Of a stretch of DNA of 13,653 nt, positions 1-6,548 are shown piece after piece (position 1 is the first letter of the stretch; each line of letters starts with the position of its first letter). The stretch is from an uncultured Clostridia bacterium (GTDB lineage Bacteria > Bacillota > Clostridia > Christensenellales > Aristaeellaceae): contig CAKTXR010000067.1 in NCBI GenBank assembly GCA_934631025.1, positions 1 through 13,653 on the forward strand. The letters run 5' to 3'. A model generated the notes under the pieces. The model was not told the origin of the DNA. It ran no database searches and saw only the letters and a list, made by a program, of their open reading frames with translations. The position numbers were made by a program, and so were the translations under genes.

Positions 1-296
1 GAGGGGATGGAGTGGAACAGATCCCACATGACCTCGAAGTGGTTGTCCATCTCGCGGCCGCCGCGCATGACGTAGCCGACGTTTTCAAACTTCCAGCCGT
101 CGCACGCGCCGCCGGCCAGAGCGCCCTTCTCGAGGATGTGGATGTGATCGCCCTTCATCTGTCCGTCGCGGACGAGATAGCAGGCGGCGGTCAGCGCGGC
201 CAGGCCGCTGCCGACGATGTAGGCAGACTTGTGATCAACGCCCTCGGGCTTGCGGGGACGGGCGAACGCTTCATAATTACCGCTGGAATAATACAT
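1..296 (-). CDS. ohyA: Oleate hydratase, N-terminal part (runs off the left edge)
   Basis: This is a flavoprotein of the oleate hydratase family (formerly 'myosin-cross-reactive antigen'). The family adds water to the cis-9 double bond of oleic and related unsaturated fatty acids to give 10-hydroxy fatty acids, a detoxification reaction at the membrane-cytosol interface. The visible 98 codons begin MYYSSGNYEAFARPR, a hallmark start of the family. The FAD-binding Rossmann motif follows at about residues 26-40 (AYIVGSGLAALTAA), then an acidic residue ending the second strand (ILEKG, about 54-58), then the conserved RGGREMDNHFEVMWDLF stretch. The start is fixed by AAGGAGG at 305-311, 8 bases upstream. 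Full members are about 550-650 residues, so most of the gene lies outside the window. The TetR-type gene upstream points the same way and is a likely regulator (inference). Family assignment is very secure. Confidence 0.95.
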   Translation of the reverse strand, partial: MYYSSGNYEAFARPRKPEGVDHKSAYIVGSGLAALTAACYLVRDGQMKGDHIHILEKGALAGGACDGWKFENVGYVMRGGREMDNHFEVMWDLFHSIP

Positions 297-303
297 ATTC
301 AAT

Positions 304-311
304 GCCTCCTT
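304..311 (-). promoter_or_regulatory. Ribosome binding site of oleate hydratase
   Basis: On the minus strand this reads AAGGAGGC, a near-perfect Shine-Dalgarno sequence 7-8 bases before the ATG at 296. It decides the start. Confidence 0.85.
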
Positions 312-355
312 GATGTCTGTTCGTCAGGGGCTTTGTTCCCTGCTCTGTGATTCAC

Positions 356-384
356 ATTATAGCCTGCCCCGCGCGGCTCCACAA
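356..384 (-). promoter_or_regulatory. Sigma-A promoter for oleate hydratase
   Basis: On the minus strand, a -35 box TTGTGG (379-384) is followed after 17 bases by a perfect -10 box TATAAT (356-361). Transcription would start near 350, leaving a leader of about 55 bases. The gene can therefore be transcribed separately from the upstream TetR gene. Confidence 0.75.
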
Positions 385-388
385 TAAA

Positions 389-443
389 CAGCTGCGCCGC
401 CGTGCCTAAATCTTGAGCATGGCGGCGCAACTGCCGTTTTTTT
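389..443. terminator. Strong hairpin between tetR-type gene and oleate hydratase, T-tract on the plus strand
   Basis: The arms 389-405 and 417-433 form a 17-bp stem (two imperfect pairs) around an 11-base loop. On the plus strand the hairpin is followed by seven T (437-443), the canonical layout of an intrinsic terminator. On the minus strand, the direction of both neighbouring genes, the tail is only TTTATT. It could end tetR transcripts weakly and antisense transcripts strongly. It lies just upstream of the oleate hydratase promoter. Confidence 0.7.
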
Positions 444-463
444 GATCATTTTCGTGGATTTGA

Positions 464-1045
464 TTAAAAATTGCCCGTTTGGGGCGGCTGTCCCACCGCC
501 ACCCGCTCCAGCGCCGCGCGGATGCTGCCGTGCAGCATGACGCCCAGCCGGTCGACGATTTCCCTCGGGTCGGCGCGCATATCGGCCTTGATCCAGTCCA
601 GCATGATGCCTACGAAGGCGTATTTGTAAAAGTGCGCGATGAACTCGCGGTCGCATTCGCGTACGCTTAAGTCCTGCGCGCGCTCCTCCACAACGCCGAT
701 CAGCAGATCGTATGTGAGTTTGTAGAGATAGCTCTCGACGTGCTCGCGGCTCACCGAGCGATAGACGTTCATGATGAAGGGTTTGTTCGCCTGAACGGCC
801 TCGAAGATCTGCAAAAAGCCCTGCTGCCAGGTGTCGCAGGTCTTTTTGCCCTCGAGCGCCCGCCGCGCGTCCTCCATGCAAGCCCATTCGACCAGATCGT
901 AGATGTCCTTAAAGTGATAGTAGAATGTCATGCGGCTGATTCCGCAGTCCGCGGCAATATCGCTGATGGTAATTTTGTCCAGCGGCTTTTGCAGCAGCAG
1001 ATTCTTGAGCGATTCCTCCAGTGCCCGCTTTGTGAAGTCCGACAT
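464..1045 (-). CDS. TetR/AcrR-family transcriptional regulator
   Basis: A 193-residue one-component regulator. The N-terminal DNA-binding domain carries the helix-turn-helix at about residues 25-45 (ITISDIAADCGISRMTFYYHF), with the FYYHFKD signature at 41-47. The rest is an alpha-helical ligand and dimerisation domain of the type found in many Bacillota regulators of this size. The start was placed at the second in-frame ATG (1045). It is preceded by AAAGGAG at good spacing, and the upstream in-frame extension crosses the gene's own promoter. It is encoded upstream of and codirectional with oleate hydratase, so control of fatty-acid hydration is the natural guess. The ligand cannot be read from the sequence. 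It is transcribed away from the LacI-type gene at 1299. Confidence 0.93.
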   Translation of the reverse strand: MSDFTKRALEESLKNLLLQKPLDKITISDIAADCGISRMTFYYHFKDIYDLVEWACMEDARRALEGKKTCDTWQQGFLQIFEAVQANKPFIMNVYRSVSREHVESYLYKLTYDLLIGVVEERAQDLSVRECDREFIAHFYKYAFVGIMLDWIKADMRADPREIVDRLGVMLHGSIRAALERVAVGQPPQTGNF

Positions 1046-1079
1046 GGAAATCAGCTCCTTTCGCGATGCTCTCGCCGCC

Positions 1080-1108
1080 ATTATAGCACGTCCGGCCGGC
1101 GGCGGCAA
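1080..1108 (-). promoter_or_regulatory. Sigma-A promoter for the TetR-type gene
   Basis: On the minus strand, TTGCCG (1103-1108) is followed after 17 bases by a perfect TATAAT (1080-1085). The start of transcription would fall near 1074, about 30 bases before the ATG. The spacer holds the 8-bp palindrome CCGGCCGG (1093-1100). It might be part of an operator for autorepression, but in such GC-rich DNA it may be chance. Confidence 0.75.
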
Positions 1109-1226
1109 GCGCGTTTCAGGGCGGCGCTTCCTTATAATGCGCGCAAAGGGCGCAATGTGATTTGCCTTACGTTGATCATGATTAAATCTGCGGGAAATAA
1201 ACGGGCGCTGAAATGTAAAAAATATA

Positions 1227-1255
1227 TTGACATTTGCCGTTGCCTATGCTATACT
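1227..1255 (+). promoter_or_regulatory. Consensus sigma-A promoter for the LacI-type gene and sugar operon
   Basis: A perfect -35 box TTGACA (1227-1232), a 17-base spacer and the -10 box TATACT (1250-1255) make this one of the best promoters in the window. Transcription would begin near 1262, directly at the inverted repeats of 1263-1281. Confidence 0.88.
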
Positions 1256-1262
1256 TACGTCA

Positions 1263-1281
1263 GTTACTCGGGTAACCGAGT
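1263..1281. promoter_or_regulatory. Candidate LacI-type operator (overlapping inverted repeats)
   Basis: GTTACTCGGGTAAC (1263-1276) is a 14-bp near-palindrome centred on CG, with six of seven pairs matching. This is the geometry expected of LacI/GalR-family operators. A second inverted repeat overlaps it: ACTCGG (1266-1271), spacer GTAA, CCGAGT (1276-1281). Both lie at the predicted transcription start and before the ribosome binding site, where a bound repressor would block the promoter. Autoregulation by the LacI-type protein is inferred from position and symmetry. I found no second copy upstream of the binding-protein gene. Confidence 0.6.
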
Positions 1282-1298
1282 CGAAAGGAGCGAATTCC

Positions 1299-2270
1299 AT
1301 GGCGACTCGGCGGGATGTGGCGCAGCGCGCCGGCGTATCGGTTGCGACGGTCTCCTATGTCATGAACAACACGAAAAACGTCACGCCCGAGGTGCGCGAG
1401 CGCGTCATGCGCGCCGTCGACGAGCTGGACTACCGCCCCAATCTGCTGGCGCGCGGGCTGTCCACGCGGGAGACGCGCCATGTGGCGATGCTGGTCGATA
1501 ATCTGAATAACCCGCATTACTGCGAGGTGCTTTCCGGCGCGCAGGAGGTCGCTTCAAAAAACGGCTATATCGTTTCGGTCATTTCCGTTGACTTTTCCAA
1601 TACGCGCGATGTGCTCGATCTGGCGAGCCGCTGGCTGGACGGCGCGATCCTGGCGCTGCCTACGACCAACGAGCAGATCGAATCGCTGCTGCCGCCGTCG
1701 CTGCCGGTCATCAATCACGACGTGTCGATCGCCTTCGATTACCGCCGCGCCTTCGACGATATGATCGGCGCGCTGAAAAGGGCGGGGCACAGAGACATTG
1801 CCTTCCTGAGCGGCGTGCCGCTCTCAACGCCCAATCACTGGCGCTATGCGGCCTGGCGGGAGGCGCTCGACAGGCACGGCCTGCCGGTCAATTCCGATCT
1901 GATCGTGGACGGACTGCCCAGCGCCCGCACGGACGAGGCCGAAGGCATGCGCGCCGCCGAGATTCTTATGGAGCGCGGCGCGGCCTTTACGGCGGTCTAC
2001 GCGCTCAACGATCTGATGGCGCTGGGGACAATCCGCGCGCTGCACAATCGCGGGCTGCGCGTGCCGGAGGATGTTTCGGTCGTCGGCTGCGACCGGCTGA
2101 AGATCCTTCAGTCCATCACGCCCACGCTGGCCACGATGGACATACGCGGCTTTGAGGTCGGGCGCTTCCTGATGCGCTCGCTGATCAGCAAGATCGCCGG
2201 CCTCAGCGAGGAGCCGCTCACCGTGAGCGTCGATTTTGTGATGGGAGAAAGCGTCGCGTCCATCCTGTAA
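1299..2270 (+). CDS. LacI/GalR-family transcriptional regulator
   Basis: A 323-residue sugar-responsive repressor. The helix-turn-helix covers about residues 4-24 (RRDVAQRAGVSVATVSYVMN), and the hinge helix is at about 47-56 (PNLLARGLST). A periplasmic-binding-protein-like effector domain then runs to the C-terminus, with the family's NNPHYCEVLSGAQEVA segment, the YALNDLMALG segment and the VPEDVSVVGCD signature. The length is typical. The start at 1299 is supported by AAAGGAG (1284-1290), 8 bases upstream, and the protein begins directly with the DNA-binding domain. It is the first gene ahead of a binding protein and two permeases on the same strand, so it most likely controls their expression in response to the transported sugar or a derivative. 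The effector is unknown. Confidence 0.95.
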   Translation: MATRRDVAQRAGVSVATVSYVMNNTKNVTPEVRERVMRAVDELDYRPNLLARGLSTRETRHVAMLVDNLNNPHYCEVLSGAQEVASKNGYIVSVISVDFSNTRDVLDLASRWLDGAILALPTTNEQIESLLPPSLPVINHDVSIAFDYRRAFDDMIGALKRAGHRDIAFLSGVPLSTPNHWRYAAWREALDRHGLPVNSDLIVDGLPSARTDEAEGMRAAEILMERGAAFTAVYALNDLMALGTIRALHNRGLRVPEDVSVVGCDRLKILQSITPTLATMDIRGFEVGRFLMRSLISKIAGLSEEPLTVSVDFVMGESVASIL

Positions 2271-2296
2271 TGCGGACAGGCCGCATATCATTTCTG

Positions 2297-2324
2297 TTGA
2301 GAGGAGGCTCAATCAGCCTCTCAA
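2297..2324 (+). other. Intercistronic hairpin between the LacI-type gene and the binding-protein gene
   Basis: TTGAGA (2297-2302) and GGCT (2306-2309) pair with AGCC (2315-2318) and TCTCAA (2319-2324), with a 3-base bulge and a CAATC loop. It is followed by AATAATC rather than a T-run, so it is not a standard terminator. It could stabilise the 5' end of the binding-protein message or be a processing site. No convincing separate promoter was seen in 2271-2350. Confidence 0.5.
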
Positions 2325-2350
2325 AATAATCGGAAAGGGGAATCTGTTTT

Positions 2351-3880
2351 ATGAAGAAGTTCCTGGCCGTCCTGTTGTCCGTCGTCCTGCTGCTCGGCGC
2401 GTTTGGCGCCTGCGCCACCGCGGAGGAAGCCGCCAAGTGGGACACGACGAAGAATGACGAGATCATCCTCTCCGTCATGAACAACTATTACACCGAGGGC
2501 TGGTATAACGCCGCCAAGAAGTACATGGAGCTGCACCCCGAGACCACCGTTACGATCGACGTCATCGCCAACAACGACGCGCTGAGCCAGAAGTTCACCA
2601 CCTGGTTTGCGTCCGACGATCTGTCCGACGCCTCCGACATCACCCACATCAACTTCGGCAACATCAAGTCCATGCAGGAGAAGGGTCAGTGCTATGATTT
2701 CAGCCAGATTCTGGACGAAATCAACCCCTACACCGGCAAGGCCGTGCGCGACTGCTTCGAAGAAGCCGACATCAAGAGCTACACCAACGAAAACGGCATG
2801 TACGCCCTGCCGTTCGATCACGTCGGCGTGGCCATGATGGTCAACACCGATATGCTGGCCGAGCATAAGCTCGAGACGCCCACGACCATGGAAGAGTGGC
2901 TGCACTGCTGCGAAGTGCTCAAGGCCGACGGCGTCGACACGCCCATCCTCGCCACGCCCGAAGGCACCTGGTTCATCGCCGTGCTGGCCGACGCCGCGCT
3001 GCGCGATCTGACCGCCGAGCTGATCGTCCGTCCCGAGGACGGCGCTTACGACGAGGCCACCATGGCCGCCAACGCCACCTTCGCCTACAACCCCGATGAT
3101 CTGACCTGCGACCGCGACGTGGTGTTCAGCGGCGAGCGCATCGCCATGTATGAGACCGATACGCAGTTCGACACCCCCGTCATTCGCTCCGTCTGGGCCG
3201 AGTACGCCAAGTACGCCCCCTATTTCAACGCCAACTACATGGATTCTTCCTCCACGGAAGTGCTGACCAGCTTCGAGATGGGCGAGGGCGCTTTCCTGGT
3301 GTCCGGCTCCTGGAACGTCGGCGTGCTGAACAAGGATATGCTCGACATGGGCGATTCCGCGTTCAACTGGATTACCATCGCCTTCCCGAACTATGAAACC
3401 AAGCCCGAAGGCTGGGCCTCCGAGAAGCTGCGCTCCCTCTATGCCGGCGGCAACTGCATGGGCATCATCCTGACCGGCGACGAGGATCACACCGCCCGCG
3501 TCGTGGACTTCTATGAGTTCGTCTACAATCCCGAAGGCTGCGCCGACATGTTCGAGACCACGCTGAACGCCGGCCAGTTCGTGCAGGGCCCCGTGGGCAT
3601 CAAGGGCGTCGAGCTGTCGCAGGAAATCAACGACAAGCTGGCCGGCTTTATCACCGAGAGCAGCGAGAAGGGCGACTTCTCCACGCTGGTTGGCCGCGAG
3701 CGCTATCTGTCCGAGGATTCCGGCACCTACAAGGGCTATTTCGATCAGCTGACCACTGGCGAGATCACCTCCGATGAGTTCCTGGATTCCGTCCGTCCCA
3801 TCCTGCTGCGCAGACTGGCCGACGACATCGAGACCAGCGGCTATGATCTCGACCCCGCGACCAAGGATACCATGAAGTAA
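2351..3880 (+). CDS. Extracellular solute-binding protein (family 1) of a CUT1-type sugar ABC transporter
   Basis: A 509-residue secreted receptor that would capture a sugar or oligosaccharide outside the cell and deliver it to the two permeases encoded next. The N-terminus is a typical signal sequence (MKKFLAVLLSVVLLLGAFG) with a cysteine at position 21. The lipobox would be FGAC, which lacks the usual leucine at -3. Lipid anchoring is likely for a Gram-positive binding protein, but cleavage by signal peptidase I after ATA (24) is the alternative. The mature part is acidic and rich in aromatic residues, as expected of a large carbohydrate-binding protein. The family call rests on overall character, length and the adjacent permeases. 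The ligand cannot be stated. AAAGGGG (2334-2340) is the ribosome binding site. Codon use is strongly C-ended, suggesting high expression. Confidence 0.9.
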   Translation: MKKFLAVLLSVVLLLGAFGACATAEEAAKWDTTKNDEIILSVMNNYYTEGWYNAAKKYMELHPETTVTIDVIANNDALSQKFTTWFASDDLSDASDITHINFGNIKSMQEKGQCYDFSQILDEINPYTGKAVRDCFEEADIKSYTNENGMYALPFDHVGVAMMVNTDMLAEHKLETPTTMEEWLHCCEVLKADGVDTPILATPEGTWFIAVLADAALRDLTAELIVRPEDGAYDEATMAANATFAYNPDDLTCDRDVVFSGERIAMYETDTQFDTPVIRSVWAEYAKYAPYFNANYMDSSSTEVLTSFEMGEGAFLVSGSWNVGVLNKDMLDMGDSAFNWITIAFPNYETKPEGWASEKLRSLYAGGNCMGIILTGDEDHTARVVDFYEFVYNPEGCADMFETTLNAGQFVQGPVGIKGVELSQEINDKLAGFITESSEKGDFSTLVGRERYLSEDSGTYKGYFDQLTTGEITSDEFLDSVRPILLRRLADDIETSGYDLDPATKDTMK

Positions 3881-3896
3881 TATCTTGGCTCAATCC

Positions 3897-3938
3897 GCGC
3901 GGGCAGGGCATGCTCTGTCCTGCCCGCGCTTCTTTCTC
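3897..3938 (+). terminator. Terminator-like hairpin between binding protein and permease genes
   Basis: A perfect 11-bp GC-rich stem (3897-3907 with 3919-3929) is extended by three further pairs around a TGCTC loop. It is followed by TTCTTTCTC. Such partial terminators or 3' stabilisers are common after binding-protein genes and let the receptor be made in excess over the membrane subunits. That role is inferred here. Confidence 0.7.
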
Positions 3939-3974
3939 AGCTCGGCCGAATGCAGACGCGCGCCGCCTGCGTCC

Positions 3975-3996
3975 GGCCGGCCTGAAAAAGCCGGCC
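3975..3996 (+). other. Leader hairpin in front of the first permease gene
   Basis: GGCCGGC (3975-3981) pairs perfectly with GCCGGCC (3990-3996) across the loop CTGAAAAA. It ends 7 bases before the ribosome binding site GGGAGGAGG (4004-4012). It may protect the processed permease message or influence translation. No promoter was recognised between 3881 and 4019, so the permeases probably depend on readthrough from upstream. Confidence 0.5.
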
Positions 3997-4019
3997 ATGA
4001 CACGGGAGGAGGAATTACC

Positions 4020-4934
4020 ATGCAGACGAAACAATGGCCTAAAAAGCGCCGATATGACGGCGTGCGCTTCAGCATTTATCCTTATCTGTTTATCGCACCC
4101 ACGATGATACTGATCGGCATATTCAGCTATTACGCATTTTTCAACGGCCTGTGGAATTCTCTGACCGATTATCGAATCACAAACCGCGTAACGGAGTTCG
4201 TCGGGCTTGAAAACTACCGCACGCTGTTCGGGCCGGACGGGCTGGTGTTCTGGCGTTCGTTCGGCAATCAGGCGATCATTACGGCCTTTTCGGTGATCAA
4301 CGCGATATTCTGGCCGCTTCTGACGGCAGAGCTGCTGTTCTTCGTGCGGCGCAAGCGCATTGCCAACACCATCAAGTCGATGTTCGTCATGCCGATGCTG
4401 GTGCCCGGCATCGTGGTGACGCTGATCTGGCGCTTCCTCTATAACAAGTCCTTCGGCTTTAACTCGCTGCTCACGTCGCTCGGGCTGAAAATGTTCACGC
4501 ACGACTGGATGAAGGAAAGCGGCACGGCCATGTTCTCGGTCATATTTATGGGCTTCCCCTTCGTATCCGGCCTGAATTTCCTCATATTCCATTCCGCGGT
4601 CAACAACGTGGGCACGGAACTGTATGAGGCCGCCGTGACCGACGGCGCGAACAGCTGGCAGGTGGTTCGGCATGTGCATATCCCCAACGTCATGGGCTAT
4701 GTGAGCGTCATTGCCACGCTTTCGCTGATCGGCTCGCTCTCCGGCTTCGGCTCGATCCTGGCCACGACCAACGGCGGGCCGGGCAACACGACCATGGTGC
4801 CCGCGCTGCTCATGTACCGCATCGCCTTTACGGACGGCCGCTTCGGCTATGCCTCGGCCATGGCGGTGGTCATCATGCTCATCATACTGATACTGACCGC
4901 CATCCAGCGCAAGCTCGTAAAGGGGGACGACTGA
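4020..4934 (+). CDS. Sugar ABC transporter permease, MalF/UgpA type
   Basis: A 304-residue integral membrane subunit of a CUT1 carbohydrate importer. A short basic N-terminus (KKRR) is followed by the first membrane segment at about residues 19-42 (YPYLFIAPTMILIGIFSYYAFF). The conserved SLTDYRITNRVTEFVGLENY segment and further hydrophobic helices follow. The cytoplasmic EAA loop that contacts the ATPase is at about 203-222 (EAAVTDGANSWQVVRHVHIP). The start at 4020 is supported by GGGAGGAGG 7 bases upstream. Longer in-frame starts would run through the intercistronic hairpins and are rejected. It ends one base before the next permease start, so the two are translationally linked. No ATPase gene follows in this operon. 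Confidence 0.95.
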   Translation: MQTKQWPKKRRYDGVRFSIYPYLFIAPTMILIGIFSYYAFFNGLWNSLTDYRITNRVTEFVGLENYRTLFGPDGLVFWRSFGNQAIITAFSVINAIFWPLLTAELLFFVRRKRIANTIKSMFVMPMLVPGIVVTLIWRFLYNKSFGFNSLLTSLGLKMFTHDWMKESGTAMFSVIFMGFPFVSGLNFLIFHSAVNNVGTELYEAAVTDGANSWQVVRHVHIPNVMGYVSVIATLSLIGSLSGFGSILATTNGGPGNTTMVPALLMYRIAFTDGRFGYASAMAVVIMLIILILTAIQRKLVKGDD

Positions 4935-4935
4935 T

Positions 4936-5772
4936 ATGAAGATTCGCAAAGGCCCCGCCTATTTCATCTCGCGCTTCGTGCTTGTCCTGCTGGTTGCGGC
5001 GACGTTCTTCCCGCTTCTGATGATGATCAACATGTCGCTCAAGAAGAACATCGCCATCAAGATGAACTTCCTTGCCTGGCCCGCGCCCTGGGAGATCAAC
5101 TGGAGCAACTATGTCTCGGCCTGGAATTTCGTCAAGCACCCGATCTGGAACTCGCTGCTGGTGTGCTTCGCCTCGCTGTTCTTCATCATCTTTATCGTGT
5201 CGCTGTCGGGCTACACGTTCGGACGGATGCGTTTCCGCGGCAAGGAACTGTGCTTCGGGCTGATCCTGTTCGTGCTGATGATTCCCTACAATATGCTGCT
5301 CATCCCGAATTACTCGCTGATCCGCAAATTCGGCCTGCTCAACAGCTATTGGGCGCTGATCATTCCCTACATCGCCGGACAGCAGATCTTCGGCATCGTG
5401 CTGGCGCGCGCGTTCTTCTCGTCGCTGCCCAAGGAGATGTTCGACGCGGCCAAGATCGACGGCGTGACCGAGTTCCAGGCCTATCGCCTGATCGCACTGC
5501 CGCTGAGCGTGCCTACGCTGATCACCGTGGGCATCACCGCCATTGTGAGCATGTACAACGACTACATCTGGCCCACCATCGTGCTGACCACCGGCGACAA
5601 GATGAAAACCTTCTGCCAGATCGTTTTCAACAACTGCGCCGGCAACGGCACATCCGACTACGGCATGACCACGGCCGCGTTCGTCATCGGCACGCTGCCG
5701 CTGCTCATCATCACCGTGTCCTGCCTGCGCTACTATTTGCAGGGTATGCTGGCCGGCGCGATCAAGGGCTGA
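4936..5772 (+). CDS. Sugar ABC transporter permease, MalG/UgpE type
   Basis: A 278-residue membrane subunit that pairs with the product of the preceding gene to form the import channel. The first membrane segment is at about residues 13-33, ending in the typical PLLMMINMSLKKN. The family's LSGYTFGRMRFRGK turn is in the middle. The ATPase-contact loop reads DAAKIDGVTEFQAYRLIALP, starting at about 170, with Asp in place of the first Glu of EAA. The C-terminus QGMLAGAIKG is characteristic of this subunit. AAAGGGGG (4920-4926) lies inside the end of the upstream gene. The gene closes the operon: a hairpin follows at 5789. A shared MsmK/MsmX-type ATPase encoded elsewhere would have to drive transport (known for this transporter class, inferred here). 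Confidence 0.95.
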   Translation: MKIRKGPAYFISRFVLVLLVAATFFPLLMMINMSLKKNIAIKMNFLAWPAPWEINWSNYVSAWNFVKHPIWNSLLVCFASLFFIIFIVSLSGYTFGRMRFRGKELCFGLILFVLMIPYNMLLIPNYSLIRKFGLLNSYWALIIPYIAGQQIFGIVLARAFFSSLPKEMFDAAKIDGVTEFQAYRLIALPLSVPTLITVGITAIVSMYNDYIWPTIVLTTGDKMKTFCQIVFNNCAGNGTSDYGMTTAAFVIGTLPLLIITVSCLRYYLQGMLAGAIKG

Positions 5773-5788
5773 TTGCTTCGTAAAAAGT

Positions 5789-5829
5789 GCGGCGCGCATC
5801 CGTACATGGGTGCACGCCGCTGAAATTTT
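5789..5829 (+). terminator. Terminator of the sugar-transporter operon
   Basis: A 13-bp stem with two mismatches (5789-5801 with 5808-5820) and a GTACAT loop is followed by TGAAATTTT. The T-tract is short and offset, so termination may be incomplete, but position and stem strength fit an operon end. Confidence 0.6.
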
Positions 5830-5853
5830 CCGCTGTGCGGGGGAATCGTGATC

Positions 5854-5880
5854 TTTTCAGCGCCTTTTTTCGTCTATAAT
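5854..5880 (+). promoter_or_regulatory. Promoter for the small lipoprotein gene
   Basis: A perfect -10 box TATAAT (5875-5880) lies 45 bases before the gene. The best -35 candidate is TTTTCA (5854-5859) with a short 15-base spacer, so this half is weak. The predicted message begins near 5887 with a hairpin (GGCCGCC at 5887-5893 pairing with GGCGCGGCC at 5899-5907, one bulge) that would sit at the very 5' end. Confidence 0.55.
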
Positions 5881-5924
5881 GGAAAAGGCCGCCGAAAAGG
5901 CGCGGCCGCTGGGAGGAAACCGCC

Positions 5925-6368
5925 ATGAAAAAATCCATCGCCCTGATCTGCCTGCTCGCCGCGCTGCTCCTGACCGGCTGCGCCGCAAAGCCCGCCGCGC
6001 CGTCCGGCAGCGCTCAGTCCGCCGCCTTTGACGAGACGACGCGCGCCCTCATGCCCGCGATTGACGCTGCGTCGGTCGTGTCCTGCGCCTATCACCGGAA
6101 TCACGAGACGGCGGTGACCTACGAGATCACCGATCCCGATACGATTCGCTCGCTCTGCGCGGCGCTGGCCGGTGTGCGCGTGGGTGAAGCGACCGATGAA
6201 GCCGCGGCCGACTACGACGACATATTCGCGTTTACGCTGTCCGACGGACAGAATGTGGCCTTTACGTTCAACCGGCACAATTTTGCGCTGAACGGGCAGT
6301 ATTACGTCGTTTCGTCGGACGAGCGGCTTTGGACGCTGGCGGAGGAGCTTGTGCAGAACGCCGATTAG
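5925..6368 (+). CDS. Small lipoprotein of unknown function
   Basis: A 147-residue protein. Residues 1-18 form a lipoprotein signal sequence with a clear lipobox LTGC, so cleavage before Cys19 and lipid attachment at the outer face of the membrane are expected. An Ala/Pro/Ser-rich tether (about 20-34) follows, and then a roughly 110-residue folded domain. That domain has alternating strands (CAYHRNHETAVTYEI, DIFAFTLSDGQNVAFTF, NGQYYVV) and a C-terminal helix (LWTLAEELVQ). I do not recognise a named family. GGAGG at 5912-5916 supports the start. It has its own promoter and terminator, so it seems independent of the transporter upstream. Confidence 0.85.
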   Translation: MKKSIALICLLAALLLTGCAAKPAAPSGSAQSAAFDETTRALMPAIDAASVVSCAYHRNHETAVTYEITDPDTIRSLCAALAGVRVGEATDEAAADYDDIFAFTLSDGQNVAFTFNRHNFALNGQYYVVSSDERLWTLAEELVQNAD

Positions 6369-6372
6369 AGTG

Positions 6373-6426
6373 CGGCTCAAAGCGCGCCATGACGCGGCTT
6401 TGGCGCGGCGTCTTGAGCTGGTTTTG
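6373..6426 (+). terminator. Terminator of the lipoprotein gene
   Basis: An outer 8-bp stem (6373-6380 with 6413-6420, one G-U pair) encloses an inner 6-bp stem (6383-6388 with 6402-6407). It is followed by GTTTTG. It begins five bases after the stop codon. Confidence 0.7.
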
Positions 6427-6435
6427 ATAAGATTT

Positions 6436-6540
6436 GAGCTTCCATCTCTGAATCAGGGGTGGAAGCTCTTTGAAATTCCGCGTTTTCTCGGAAACAGCTT
6501 CCTGTCGACGGCCGGAGATTCAAGCGCCGCGCGGCTTTTC
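6436..6540 (+). other. Gene-free stretch with competing hairpins (possible small RNA or decayed element)
   Basis: Within the 232-base gap 6369-6600, GAGCTTCCA (6436-6444) pairs with TGGAAGCTC (6460-6468), and with G-U pairs the stem extends almost through the loop. The same middle arm GGAAGCT (6461-6467) can instead pair with AGCTTCC (6496-6502), enclosing a second small stem TTCCG/CGGAA (6476-6480/6489-6493). A GC palindrome followed by TTTT (6522-6540) comes next. No reading frame and no clear promoter was found here, so I make no functional call beyond the visible structure. Confidence 0.4.
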
Positions 6541-6548
6541 ATAAAACG

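Noticed and set aside
1133..1138. TATAAT on the plus strand between the divergent regulators
   Set aside because: No -35 box at 16-18 bases, and it is upstream of a far better promoter at 1227-1255.
2321..3490. Long open frame on the minus strand opposite the binding-protein gene
   Set aside because: It is a shadow of the C-ended codons of the real gene. It has a repetitive Gly/Val/His composition, no family resemblance and no ribosome binding site.
3765..4949. Long minus-strand frame opposite the first permease
   Set aside because: It is rich in His, Arg and Gln, spans the receptor end, the hairpins and the permease, and has no recognisable domain. The permease on the other strand is certain.
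4882..5799. Long minus-strand frame opposite the second permease
   Set aside because: Low-complexity composition (Asp, His, Gln, Arg) typical of an antisense shadow in GC-rich DNA.
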